Source: Adineta vaga (lineage: Eukaryota; Rotifera). Taken from it: DNA of 64,000 bases. Positions 22,529-35,232 of the stretch are shown here, in pieces. The DNA lies in contig CP075496.1 in NCBI GenBank assembly GCA_021613535.1, positions 11,904,001-11,968,000 of the forward strand, in the 5' to 3' direction. The notes under the pieces are model-generated. The model worked only from the letters and a program-made list of their open reading frames with translations. It did not search any database and had not been told where the DNA came from. How positions within the stretch are numbered: the stretch's first letter is position 1; the number at the start of each line of letters is the position of its first letter. The position numbers and the translations under genes were made by a program.

Positions 22529-25500
22529 CTATGGTTTATTTACATTTTTCACAACAATGATTCCTCGAAATTTTGATGCTATCAAACTACCTTGAACACC
22601 TTTTAAAAATGCTTGTCCAACAATATTCATTGATAATTGATGATGTGTTTGTTCATTTTTTAATGTAACATCACTGACAACATTACGTATAATAACATCT
22701 CCATCGACATTAGCTACACGTGTATTACCATTTTCTTCTCGAACAACAACGGATTGTTGTGCAGTACGATAGTTATGAATAATAATTTCTCCATAATGTT
22801 TCGATGAATCGACTGTTTCATCAATTTCTAATTCTTTTAACATCATCTGTTTTGGACCACGATATAATTGTAAATCATTATTTAATGCTAAAGTTTCAAA
22901 GCCATATTTTTCACTGGGTACAAGAGTTTCATCACGAAATACTTCTTTGATGACTTCATTCAAACTTTTATTGATCGGTTCTTCAACAATTTGATGACCA
23001 GCAGCTAGAAAAACATAATGTTTACTATCTATTGTGAAGAAGTTGAGATAATGAAACAATTTAGCTTCATATTTATTCTAAGATCAATAGTATTTTTGTA
23101 AATATATGTATATCAAAACAAATCGAGTGACGTCAGAAATACTACGTTATGCTTTATGATAAGGATAATAAGAAGAATATAGCAGATTGTACTATTTTCC
23201 GCCTACATTATCAGTATGCATCCTAGGAAGTTCTTATGTATTAAAGCTAAACTCCTGTTGTTATTGATGTCAACAATTAATGATAAAACCTAGAAAATGA
23301 CATACCCGCTTCCATAACTCCATTAACAACATTTTCTAAACTTTCTTCAATTCTTTCAAGAAACAATAATGGATCGTATTGTTTTGCTAAAAAAATAAAC
23401 AGTAGATAAAATAGAGCATCCGTTTTTCTGTTGTTTTAATGAATTTTACCTGGTGTTGTAACAAATTTAAATTCTTGTATTGTATTCGTTTCATTATCAG
23501 CTGATGGTGTTGTAGTATTATCAATTTTAAAAGCATACGCTGTATCCTCTTCGAGATCTTCAACTGTTGTACTTGTATGTTCTTTATCAATGGTTCCAAC
23601 CTGAAATATAAACAGATAATACTCGTAATAAATTATACATGTGTTATAAAGAGAAAAAATATTGAATTTTTCAATTGTATGACATACTTTTGTCCAATCT
23701 TTTTCAGTTGTTTCTTTTTTTGAATAAATATCAAAAACATCTTCAAATGTTGCTGGTTCATCTTCTGGTACGACTGCTTCAATAAGAACACTAGTTGAAT
23801 CAAGCTTTTGCATTTTAAATTGAGGAACAGCAGAAACAGAAGTAGCAGTACTTTCACTTTCTTCTTCATCGGCATCTTGTCGAAAAGATGTCTTAGGTGA
23901 AAGAGCAGGAGAGTGTGTGTTTGCATCAACATCTTGCTCTGAGGAAGAGTCAGGTTGGATAGTATCAGAATTTCTATCGTCATCGACTTCATCTCGAATT
24001 GACGATTTTGATGAAATTGCTGTCGGCGTTTCATCTTCGTTGACGTCTTGTTGAAGCGATCGTTTTGATGATGATGATGCTACTGAGGATTTACGTTCAG
24101 TTTCATTGGTTTCTTTTTTAGATGAATCTTTAGATGATGAAGTTGCAGGATTTTTTTCTTCAGTTTTAGTTTCAGCAGATACTTCTTTGGCTGATGATTG
24201 AGATGGAGCCGTTACAGGAGTTTCACTTTCATCTTGAGTAACTGAATTAAAAATAGAGAAGAACATATTAAACAAACATCACTGGAATTCTTACATCGTC
24301 CTCTTCGTGCTGATGGCGTTTTAACATCTAGAATCAGTGAAAGTTGAGAAGAATTTATTTCATTTTTCCGTGTATTTGCTGTTGTTCCAGATACGATTGG
24401 AGTAAAACGAAATTTATATTCAGTTCCTTGTTTAAGTCCATCAATTGTTAAATGTGGATCATCATGAGCTATATCCGACATCTAAAATTATATGAATTTG
24501 TTATATTCTCGTTTTTTTGCATCTTAAAATTAAAAATTATATTTTACTTGTTTCCATTGATCTAATTGATTCGCTGTTGTATATTCTACTTTGTAAGAAT
24601 CGTATTGTTTAAAACCTTCTTCCGAAATATCAATATCAACTTTAGTTGGTGAAGTCGGCACAATATGTAATGAACTTAACAATTCATTAACATTGTGTAC
24701 AGTTAATTGTTCAGGTTCAGCTTGTGTCTCTAGAGAAGAGAATAACAAGTGTATGATATGAATATTTATATTCATATTTATTATACCTGTTTTTGTAACT
24801 TCTTCAGGTTCAGATGCTGTTGGTATCAAACGAAATTGACATTGTTTTGCGTCAGTTAAACTATCGATTCGAGCTGATCGTTGAGATAATGGCACTTCAG
24901 TAACTTTTTCCCAATCATTTTGATCTTCTTCTTTCTTTTCGATGTCATAAATATTTGATTGTATTTCTTGTTCATTGTTGTGATCTTTTGTATCATTTTT
25001 GTCCTTATTATCGTTCCATGTCAATTGTACTGAACTAGATGAAAGAACTTCTACATCAGGTTCAACAATACGTTTTTCTCGTGAGGAATTAAGATATATG
25101 CCATCTGTTGGTTTACTCATAAATATTTGTCCATTTTGAAGATGAGCCTTCAAACGAAAATAAGTAGGTCGATTTTCATTGATTAAGTTATTTGTATCTG
25201 CTGATGATGAAATTTCTAGTTTAGTTTGATTTGCAAATTTATCAATTTCTTCTCCAATAGTTGACCATTCTTCATCACCAACTTGACGTTCGATTGTATA
25301 ATAATCAATAGCTGAAGATGAACTTGGTGATGCCCATTTACATAAAAGACGAATCGAGATATCTTCATCATCTTGTGTATGATCTGTTGATGGCAGAGTT
25401 TCACATCGAACAGTAAATGAAATTAATTCAATATCAGTTGTTTTGCCATTATCGGATTTAACCGATGATGTTCGAATTTTATCATTAACTGTCTCTTGAT

Positions 25501-26892
25501 CTGAAGACGCCTTTCTGTTTCGATCTGCAGATAAACTATTGTCTTCATTTGTAGACGCTTTTCTGCTTTGATCTTCAGCTGACTTATTGTCTTGATCTGA
25601 AGACGCCTTTCTGCTTCGATCTGTAGTTACTTTGTTGTCTTGGTCTATAGATGGCTTTCTGTCTTGATCGGTAGATGCCTTTCTGTTTCGATCTGCAGAT
25701 AAATTATTGTCTTCATTTGTCGATGGTTTTCTGCTTCGATCTTCAGCTGACTTATTGTCTTGATCTGAAGACGCCTTTCTGCTTCGATCTGTAGATACTT
25801 TATTATCTTGGTCTATTGATGGTTTTCTGTCTTGATCAGTAGATGCCTTTCTGTAACGATCTGCAGAAATATTACTGTCTTGATTTGTCGATGCTTTTCT
25901 GTTTCGATCTTCATACGATTTATTTTCCTGATCAGTAGATGCCTTGCTGTTACGATCTGCAAATACTTTATTGTCTTGATCTTCATTTGAACGAGAATTT
26001 TTTCCTAAACGATTATTTGATTGATCTTCTGATTGTTTTGATCCTATATATAAAAATCAATGACTTAATTAGGAGAAAGTATTGATCAACTCATTACTTC
26101 CATATTTTTGATCTTCATCATCAAACGTAGATTTGTATTTATCACGTTTTCTTTCTGATACGTTTCTGTCTTCATCTTTCGAAGTATTGTAACGTTTTTC
26201 ATCTGCTTCTCGCTGTCGTTTCTTCTCCGAATCTGCTAGAGCTGTATCGTACTCCGCTAAAGCTCGTAAACGAGATGATGAAGCAGGATAACCACTAGCA
26301 GTTGAACTTGATGATGTTGGACATTCACGTTGTTCACTAAATCGTTGACGACGTTCTCGAATTTCTTGTACACGACGAGATGTAACTGGAGCTGATGGTT
26401 CTCTTGTATATCGAAATGTTTCGTGTTCTAAATCCTAGTTAAAATCAATTGAAAATTTCCTTCGTAAAATATATTTCATAATATTCTTTCATTACTCGTA
26501 AACGTTCATAAGCAATGCTGCCTTTTAAAACTAATGGATTATTCATGCGATCAAATTCAAAAAGAGATCGACATCGACTTCTACCAACTGGTAATAAATC
26601 CGTTCGCCAATTTAAACTAAATTCATCTTCACCAAGCATACGTAAAATACGGTTAAGTTGTATTTCTTGTCCAGTAATCTAGATAATTCATCAAAAATAT
26701 AGTTTTTAAACTATATCATATCCATCAAAACTTACTGTTTCATATGTATTACGTAAAAAATGATAATCTTCTAAACGTTTTTCCGCTCCAACAGCCATAA
26801 AATGAGAGATTAAATGTGGTGTTTCACTCTATTTAAATAAGTATCATTCGAATGTTATATGAATCAAATCAATTCTTATTATAACTCACCAT
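22529..26892 (-). CDS. Large protein with octapeptide repeats and possible FN3-like domains, family unknown
   Basis: The ATG at 26892-26890 is followed at once by an intron (GTGAG); the next exon runs 26828-26736. Many exons follow to the stop at 22529. Order: an N-terminal part I do not recognise (EDEFSLNWRTDLLPVGRSRC; AYERLR spliced to DLEHETFRYTREP); an Arg/Glu-rich linker; an octapeptide repeat tract (about 25500-26000); several beta-rich modules of roughly 90 residues that may be fibronectin III-like (IDYYTIERQVGDEEWSTIGE; GLKQGTEYKFRFTPI; DLEEDTAYAFKI); a Ser/Glu/Thr-rich acidic spacer near 23830-24240; and a well-conserved-looking C-terminal exon (22529-23010) with GDVIIRNVVSDVTLKN. 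The architecture suggests a cytoskeletal or sarcomeric scaffold, but there is no signal peptide or other proof. Function unknown. Confidence 0.7.
25509..25990 (-). repeat. Octapeptide (24-nt) tandem repeat with a 168-nt higher-order unit
   Basis: In-frame units follow D-(R/Q)-(D/N/S)-(R/N)-K-(A/P/V)-S-(T/S/I), for example DRNRKAST, DQDRKPSI and DQDNKVST. Seven units form a 56-residue block that recurs 168 bp away (copies beginning at about 25511 and 25679), differing at only a few positions. A third, more degenerate stretch lies toward 25990. The near-identity of the two blocks suggests recent unequal exchange. Confidence 0.85.
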
Positions 26893-27830
26893 TACTGATG
26901 ATTTAAGTTTAATTCAATAAGAAGATATAACGAACAAGAGTTACTGATCCTCGTCAATACATATAGACAAGTGTCTGTTAGATGTCTAAAAATAATACAT
27001 CTTGTAAAGACAACTACACCACAAGTGTGTTATTTCGAGGTTCTCTACTGGTATTCGACTTTAGCATCGATACCAAAGGTTGACAGTGAGACAGATGTTG
27101 TTGTTATTGCTGATGCTTATCGTTCTGATAGATCTTATCGGTAAATCATCATATCCGTACTTAATTGAGTATTTTCATTATATTGATTGATTTTTCTTCT
27201 CCCACTCTTTCTCTTTCATTCTATTGTATCATCATTATCATTATATGAGAATAACAAGTGCTAACTGAGAAAAATTGATGAGAAAAAAAACTGGAAGAAG
27301 AAAGATAAGTAGTTTTATTAACGATCTTTTAATATCATCAATATTCATTCATAGATCTTGTTGTTGTTGTTGTTGTCGTCAATATCACCTCAAGGCTATT
27401 TTTTTCTTCACATTTTCTTTCTGTTTTGGATTTTCTTCTCAATACGAGGAATCTACTACGCTCGTAGCTACGTAATGATAAACAGCTATTGCCACATGTT
27501 TATTTGTTTTGTACAATGCTTGTAATAGAAGCGTATCGAATCGGTTTCATCATAACATCATGCTTCGTAGCCTTTCACACCAAAGAAATGTCATGATAAT
27601 CATAGTGGGCGTTATCAATCAAATATCGAATAAAAAAATGAGACACAATAACTTGATGGGGAACCTGTCGTGAGCCACAACAACAACAAGAACAGCAATA
27701 TCTGTAATCATCGGAAAAGGATAGAAGAATGACATTTTTATTCATACTATCATAAAAAGAGCACATTGTTTTAGATGCGAATCAAATTTTTCAAAAAAAA
27801 AAAGTAATAAAAATCAAATCAAAAAGAAAT
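26893..27830. other. Gene-free stretch, 0.9 kb
   Basis: Lies between the 5' end of the repeat gene and the 3' end of AMACR. It contains short TTG/GTT runs near 27359-27378 and CAA runs near 27676. No credible exon; the open frames there are built on the microsatellites. Confidence 0.5.
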
Positions 27831-29056
27831 TTATAGTTTGGATTTCGATCGTTGAGCATTTTGAACGATGTTTTCTTTGATTAATATATCAATATTTTCC
27901 GTAGTATAACCAATTTCACGTAAAATTTCAGTTGTATGTTCACCTGATAATGGTGCTGGTCGATCAATAGTTGGTAATTTTGATGATGAAAATCGAGGTG
28001 CTGGTAAAGGTGCAAGTTTTTCTTGATTTTGATTTGTTGAAAGGAAATTTTTTCTTTCTTGATTATGTTCATGTTTATATGCTGCATTCCAATTTAAAAC
28101 TGGTGTACAACAAGCATCTAATTTATTAAATATTTCTGTCCATTCTTTTTGCGTTTTTGTTTTGAACAATTCTTCAAATTTGGTTTTCATTTCGTGAATA
28201 TTCATTTGATTGTGTTTGTCATCATTCGGATCGAGACCAAGACCAATTAATAGTTGTTTATAAAATTGTGGTTCAATTGCTCCAACCGCCATATAGAGTC
28301 CATCGGATGTTTCATATGTATCATAAAAATGAACACCACCATCAAGAAGATTTTCACCACGTTGATTACCAAACCATACCATTGGTAAATCACGTGAAGT
28401 CCACATCCATGAACTAACATAAGCTGATCCTATTCATAAGAAAAATATGTATATTGATGTATTTTGATGCTACTAAAAAATTCATACAAACCTTCAGAAA
28501 GTGAGAGATCAAGTACTTGTCCCTGTTTAGTAGTTTGTCGTTCAAATAGAGCTGTCATAATTGCATAAGCACCTAATAAACCACCGCCAGCAAAGTCAGC
28601 TGCCAAATTAATTGGTGCATTTGGTTTTTCATTTGATCTTCCAAACATCGATAAAAGACCACTAATAGATAAATAATTAATATCATGGCCAGCTTTCTTT
28701 GCTAATGGACCATCTTGTCCGTAACCTGATACACGAGTGTAGACAAGACGTTTATTATCATGAAGTAAAACATCGGGACCTATGCCAAGTTTTTCCATTA
28801 CACCGGGTCGAAATGGTTCGATGAGAACATCAGCTGTTGAAGATAAACGTCGAAATACTTCAATACCTGTCGGAATTTTTAAATCAATGGAAATCGATCG
28901 TTTTCCTCGAGCAAGACGATCAAGTCGAGCATTTTGTCGATCGTCGGGTCGATCAATACGTATCACAGATGCACCAAAATCAGCAAGAAGCATACCACAA
29001 AATGGAACAGGTGCTAAACCAGAGAGTTCAAGCACTTTAAGACCGCGTAAAGCCAT
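27831..29056 (-). CDS. AMACR: Alpha-methylacyl-CoA racemase (CoA-transferase family III), peroxisomal
   Basis: Two exons: 29056-28492 and 28429-27831, with a 62-nt intron. The 387 residues are close to the family length. It begins MALRGLKVLELSGLAPVPFC, as family members do; the ATG at 29056 is preferred over an upstream in-frame codon for that reason. Catalytic residues are visible: His in KKAGHDINYLSISG and Asp in NLAADFAGGG. The second domain includes MVWFGNQRGENLLDGG. The protein ends KSKL, a canonical PTS1 signal, so peroxisomal import is expected. The enzyme interconverts (2R)- and (2S)-methylacyl-CoA so that branched fatty acids and bile-acid-type intermediates can enter beta-oxidation (established for the family). 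Stop codons at both ends are intact. Confidence 0.95.
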
Positions 29057-29375
29057 AGCAATGTCTGGAAATAGGAAAAAATCATCAGTCATATTTATTT
29101 AGAAAAATAGATCTTTTTCTAATTCATTTTTTAATCTATTATCATCAGTATTGGCAACTAAAATTCATACTATTTGTAAAGATTACTATGATCGTTCAAT
29201 ACATCGATGAAAAAGATCCATGAATTCTATAATTCGTCTGATGTTTATTCAACAAAGAAAAAAGAGGACATAGTTGATACTTTGTTTTACTACAAAAAAA
29301 AAGAGGGCAAAAGAATTGATATCATAGTGTATGTCTGTGCATGCTATAAATCTATAGATAGAGATAATAAAATGT

Positions 29376-30035
29376 TTAATGTAAACGCCAAAGTGCTTTC
29401 ATTGCTTTTGTTAAACCAATATCATTGTAGGCAAAATAGCTGTTAAAATATAAAAAATAAATATAATATTTCATTTCTTCTTCTTGCTTTACTACACTTA
29501 CCTAAGACCACCGAAAACAATCGCTGTCAGAACATATCGAATGATATTAGCCAAAGGTAAAGCTGGTCTTGGACAATAATCAATCAGTACAGTATCCAGT
29601 CCTAGAAGTGAATGGAGAGCGATACAATGGTATAGAAAACAATTTATCTATTAACCCCAATGAGCGTGAACGGCAAGTGATGCAGCAAGTAAATAATTCA
29701 TAAATGCTGAATCATATACAAATGAGCCAGGGATAATTGCAAGCATAGCAACGGCTACAACACGTTCGATTTTCCAATGATCAGTGCCAGTCAGAGAAGC
29801 CATTCCTGCTACTCGATGTTGAAGTTGATTTGAGACTTTTGGTAAAAGTGCTGTTTCTGTGCTGGCAGGAATCATTAATTTCTTTTTTAATTTAAAGATT
29901 AAAATAACAAAATGAAAATTCAATTGGCAAAATATTTCTTACCGATGATGGAGCAGCAAGAAAATACGAATTGACCAATGATGGATGAGCAATACGGCTC
30001 AATGGTCGAAAACCACGCATGAGTGCAAAGCTCAT
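29376..30035 (-). CDS. SDHD: Succinate dehydrogenase cytochrome b small subunit (complex II, CybS)
   Basis: Four exons: 30035-29943, 29881-29656, 29601-29502 and 29439-29376, with introns of about 54-62 nt. The N-terminus MSFALMRGFRPLSRIAHPSL is a mitochondrial presequence. Three hydrophobic helices follow. HAHWGLDTVLIDYCPRP carries the heme-side histidine and the Asp-Tyr pair of the ubiquinone pocket, and the protein ends with KALWRLH. SDHD anchors succinate dehydrogenase to the inner membrane and passes electrons to ubiquinone. It lies between AMACR and the CysRS gene on the same strand, with 320 and 131 bp gaps; there is no sign of co-transcription. Confidence 0.93.
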
Positions 30036-30166
30036 TTTTGAAGTGTATTTAAAAAGAAGAGTTTTTAATCTGAAATAATACATAGCTTTCTATAGAATTG
30101 AAATTTTCTTCTTCTATTTTGTTATATATATATATCTCAAACAGTATAAAAGGAATGAAATAATTC

Positions 30167-32343
30167 TTAGTTTTTGAATGACCAGGTTGATCCTTGATGA
30201 CGATCCTAAAATAAATTTCGATTTTTCAAAAACACAAACAAATCATCGAGTTTGTAACTAAATACTTTTATTTCCACACCCAAATATTTCATTTGCAAAC
30301 GATAATCATCACATTCCTCCAGTAATAGTTTTTTTGGATTTTCTTCAATTGTTGTTGTTGTTCGACGACGACTTATATCACGTATATTTGTACGAAATTG
30401 AACACTTTTTTCAATGACGTTTTCTAATAGAATACGATCAGATGACGTATTCTATGTAAAGATAACCTCAAATTATAGAACTATCACTAATACCAAAAAC
30501 AAAAGTCTCACTTGATTCTGATGTCCAGAAATATTCATATCAATACCAAATATTTTCAGCCATGACTGAATAAAATCAACAGCTAGATATAATGCACATG
30601 TAGGTGTATTAATTATTTTATCCTACAAATAAAATTAGTTAACTAATTTGAAGTAATAATTAACATTTATATCTAATTTCTTTTCAATAATGACTGATAT
30701 CGAATGGTACTCGGATCGCTTACCATCACCATTTCATACCTCATTGTCACGAATATCATAATTCATGTGTGAATTAATCCAATGGACTAATTCTTGTAAA
30801 CGAGTCATTGCTGATGGTGTATCAAAATTATTTGCCAAAACATCAACAATTTCATCTTGAGTATTGCTTATTCTATTGCGAAGAAAAAGAGTTTCAAGAG
30901 AATTCGTGAAATCAATTTTATACCTGGAAATCACTTCAGCTTCGGATAAAGATGATATATCAATAAGACCTTTGTGGCAAGCTTGAACTGTATCGAAAAA
31001 AGCTTTAAATAATTTATCAACGAATAGAGCTTGTTGTATCGCAGCTGATTCAAATGTTCTTGCTAAAAATTCAAGAACAAATCTTCTAAATTTTCCAAAT
31101 ATATTATTCAATTTACGTGAACGATAATCATGCATTAAACAAAAATAACGAAATTGTGCAGGTGTATATGTTTTTAGCATATCACGAATAAGAATGGTAT
31201 TATTTAATGATTTTGACATTTTCTCATCCATAGATTTTGTATTTAATAGACCTAGAATCGTATCCCTTGAATATATATCTATGAAATAAAAAACAAAATT
31301 TATTTTATACCTGAATGTAACCAATATTTCACCCAGGTTTTAGTTTCATGATAAGCAGTTGATTGGAGAATTTCATTTGCATGATGAGGAAATACAAGAT
31401 CTAAACCACCAGAATGTATATCAAGATGGGAACCAAATGTACGACTAAAATAGTTATATTCATATAAATCTCATTTCCATAGTAAAGAAACGATTTACCT
31501 TGCCATAGCAGAGCATTCAATATGCCATCCAGGTCTTCCATAGCCCCAAGGTGATTGAAATTTTAATTCATTACTTGATGAATCACGACCTTTCCACAAT
31601 GCAAAATCTCGAGCATTCCGTTTTTCACTAAGAATATCTGTTTCTAATGATGAAACACCTTGTTCATTCATTCGATGATGTTTATAATCATGTTTTTCAC
31701 CATATTGAGTCATATCAAAATAAACGGAACCCGATGAACATGCATATGCCACTCCTTTATCGATTAATTTTTTTATGAAATTGATTATCAATGGTATATG
31801 ATCAGAAACACGTGCATACAATGTTGGTGATTGAACATTTAATCTTTGCATATCATCTATAAATTCTTGTTCATATTTTTTTGATATTTCCAAATAATGA
31901 ACATTTTCCTAAAGAAACAATTTTCAACATCACGAATTTCATTTTTATTAAAATAAACAAACTTTTTGACTACGATGAATAATTTTATCATCAATATCTG
32001 TGATGCCCATCATTAGAACGATATTATAATTGAAAACACGTTGAAGTATTCGATGTATAATATCCAAGGTTACATATGTACTTGCATGACCAATATGAGA
32101 ACTATCGTAAACAGTTGGACCACATGAATACCTTTTAATCGAAAGAAGATATCATAAGCAGGAAAAACAAGACGTTTTTTTTTTCTAATACCAAAATATG
32201 GTTCCAGGATATTTTGGTTGGAATTTTTCCATGGATTTACTCGTCGAATTATAGATATAGACATCATGAAGCTGAGATGATGAATAAAATCGATGAAAGG
32301 ATAGTAATGAACGAAAAGAAAAGCGATTTGATCGAAATATCAT
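30167..32343 (-). CDS. CARS2: Cysteinyl-tRNA synthetase, mitochondrial type
   Basis: Multi-exon gene. The start at 32343 gives [20 protein letters not shown], a basic presequence; an upstream in-frame codon is TTG and was rejected. Class I hallmarks: [17 protein letters not shown] with the HIGH motif, and [10 protein letters not shown] with KMSKS. Zinc ligands are visible as Cys in SCGPT, Cys in [11 protein letters not shown], and His plus Glu in [11 protein letters not shown]. The C-terminal part (DALR-type helices near 30750-31000) is followed by a conserved tail, KYLGVEIK spliced to [10 protein letters not shown]. The enzyme charges mitochondrial tRNA-Cys. The leader and overall length point to the organelle form rather than the larger cytosolic enzyme. 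The gene diverges from SPOP with 363 bp between starts. Confidence 0.93.
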
Positions 32344-32706
32344 TTCGTTGTTTTCTCGAGAAAGAAACAATAAATAAAGTCGTTTATTTTTGTTACCAAA
32401 TTTCTATTGGTCCAAATATTTCAACCAATCATATCGCAACTAGCAATCATACGTACGTTTGTTATTTGATGTAAATAAAATAAGATTTGTCAAATATATG
32501 AGTTTCTTATACAAAATCTTTTTCTATATTTGATTACGAAAAATTCCCGTTTAAAACCATTATTTTAACTGATACAATAAGACAGATAGAGATTGAAGCA
32601 ATGACTAATATCCTATTTATTTTACATATTGACTCATTTTATTTCATAGATCTCTATCTCTATTTAATAACATTTCTTTCTTCGGTTTTGCAATAGACAA
32701 TAGCAA
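32344..32706. promoter_or_regulatory. Divergent intergenic region, CARS2 / SPOP
   Basis: 363 bp between divergent start codons, AT-rich, with no recognisable core element. It must contain at least one promoter. Plus-strand open frames overlapping its left part are antisense to CARS2 exon 1. Confidence 0.4.
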
Positions 32707-34325
32707 ATGATGCTTCCGGATTCTCCGCAAAATATCGTCATTGTACGAGCACCATCACCATCTGTTCATTATATACCAGGTAGTATGACAAGTGATACAT
32801 CCAGTGGAATATTACTAACATCACATAGTCAACAACAAACAACAGTTTCAACAGTACAACAACCAGTTCATTCACTTAGTCAACCCGTTTCCGAATCTTG
32901 GTGTTTAACAAGTGTTAAAGTTATTAAAGTAAGTATCAACTATTCAAAAAAGAAACGAAGTTGTCTATTGTTCTTCATATGAGATGGTATAGAAAAATGA
33001 TAATGAGAATTTTTCCAATCATTTTCTTAGTAAATCTAAGCATATATTTTTATCCGCTGATAAAATATTCTAGAAAAAGGATTTCATTGATCTTGATTTT
33101 TCATTTTTCGATAGTTTTCGTTCAATTGGACAATCAATAATTTCTCATTTTGTCGTGAAGAAATGGGTGAAGCTTTAAAATCTTCATCGTTTTCGGCAAA
33201 TTCAAATGATAAATTGAAATGGTGTTTACGTCTTAATCCAAAAGGACTCGATGAAGAATCAAAAGATTATCTATCACTTTATTTATTACTTGTTGCTGCT
33301 CCAAATAGTAAATGTGAAACTCGAGCAAAATTTAAATTTTCAATATTAAATTCCAAAGGTGATGAAACAAAAGCAATGGAATCTCAACGTGCCTATCGAT
33401 TTGTTCAAGGTAATAGACGAAAACAAATTTGAATTTCTTCTTGAAAGATAAATCTCTATTTCGATATATCTAGGAAAAGATTGGGGATTTAAAAAGTTCA
33501 TTCGACGTGATTTTTTAATTGATGAAGCTAATGGTCTATTACCAGATGATAAATTAACTTTATTTTGTGAAGTTAGTGTTGTTGCCGATAGTGTTAATAT
33601 CAGTGGACAAACACAAATTAATTCAGTAGGAATTGATAACTTACTTTTTGAATAGAAATATGTCTATTACTTTTGTTTTAGTTTAAAATTCCTGAATGTC
33701 AGTTAAGTAATGATTATCAATTTCTACTGGATAATCCCGTTTATTCTGATGTAACACTTGTTTGTGGACAGAGAGAATTTCCTGTTCATAAAGCGATATT
33801 AAGTGCACGATCGAAAGTCTTCCAAGCAATGTTCGAACATAAAATGTTAGAAACTGAACGTTCACGTGTCGAAATCGAAGATATTGATGGAGATATAATG
33901 TTTGAAATTCTTCGTTTTATATATACAGGCAAAGCACAAAATATGGAGAAATTAGCCGATGCTCTGTTATCAGCTGCGGACAAATATTGTTTAGAAAGAC
34001 TTAAAGTACAATGTGAAGAAGCATTATGTACAACTATTGATCGAGATAATGTTGCTGACACGCTTATACTTGGTGATCTTCATTCAGCGACGCAATTACG
34101 ACAACAAGCAATTGATTTTATCAATACACATCCACAAGGTATGTCGAATTGAAATGATTTGAAAAAAAGAGAATAACTTCGTTGTGTTTAGATGTATTGG
34201 AAACAGCAGGTTTCCAAACAATGATTCGTACACATCCTCATCTATTAGCTGATGCTTATCGAGCAATGGCATCTGCACAAAATAATATTATTTGTCCACC
34301 ACGAAAGAAACAAAGAACTACATAA
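32707..34325 (+). CDS. SPOP: SPOP-like MATH-BTB adaptor of CUL3 ubiquitin ligase
   Basis: Five exons: 32707-32928, 33115-33409, 33474-33625, 33682-34138 and 34192-34325. A low-complexity N-terminus (Ser/Gln/Thr-rich, to about residue 70) precedes the MATH domain: [20 protein letters not shown], then [20 protein letters not shown] and [16 protein letters not shown]. The BTB domain follows: [57 protein letters not shown]. The 3-box/BACK region has [19 protein letters not shown]. The C-terminus RKKQR is a probable nuclear signal, as in SPOP. SPOP selects nuclear substrates for CUL3-RBX1 (established). The N-terminal extension before [13 protein letters not shown] is longer than in vertebrates. 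The first methionine is doubled, so the start is 32707 or 32710. Confidence 0.95.
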
Positions 34326-35232
34326 ATTTGATCAGTATTTCCTACACTTTTCTTTCTTTCTAGTACCATTTCAAAGACAGCATATAAACAAAAATTCGTT
34401 TTCTTTTCTTTCTTGCTTTTTTGTTACCTAATCGACCTGCGTCTTCTTCTTCTTCTTCTTCGCTTTTTTAAAATTTGTATGTAATCGTGTGGTATGTGTA
34501 TCTCTCACGTCTGATATGACTTGTCTCGTTGTATATGCATGTACTTTGTGTTTAGTGTGTTTGAGAAAAAAAAGAATAACAAGGGATAGTAACATTATAA
34601 ATAAAAAAAGAAAAAAGTTTTATTCCGAATGAATACATTATAATAATACGCTAAAGAAATAGATGATTTCAACCGTATTACTATTGAATAAATCTTTTAA
34701 AATGAAAATAATTCTTTTTATTCATCAAGAACTTTCTCTTCAAAATTAATTCTGATGTCAACAACATTGTCAAAATGAATATTTCGTACAAAATCCATTA
34801 AAATAATAATATTGTCTAGAGAAAGTACGAGACTATTTTCATCAGTCAACTCCGAGGATTAAAAAGCTGATTTTATAGTGAGAAGCTGAGTACATCTATT
34901 TTTAGTTTCCGTTAATTTAAGGTTATTCAACGCGTAATTGAACATGATTAAATTTCCTGACAATTAGAGTATCTATATGTAACAATGTATTTATTTTGAT
35001 CACATATAGAGGATAAATTTTTCTCGTCGTACGTTTTTACTAAATAGTTAATTCTATCTTTTCAAAGATGCATAATAAAACTGAATCAAAATACGTCGAC
35101 AATTAACAAGAAATGAAAACAAATCATGGTGCTTTTGTGATAAAAGGACACATCGATGAGAAGAAAAATACATTTACATAGTTGAATAGAGAAGATCAAA
35201 TCGAAAGAAAAAAGAATTCATAGATGAAAATG
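34326..35232. other. Gene-free stretch between convergent SPOP and HP1
   Basis: Contains the two 3' regions; a CTT run at about 34442-34462. No credible exon. Confidence 0.5.

Noticed and set aside
25509-25990. CRISPR-like regular repeats
   Set aside because: The repeats are directly adjoining, in frame and coding, with no unique spacers; the genome is eukaryotic.
28782-29102. Arg/Ser-rich plus-strand frame
   Set aside because: Antisense to AMACR exon 1; composition reflects complement of its codon usage.
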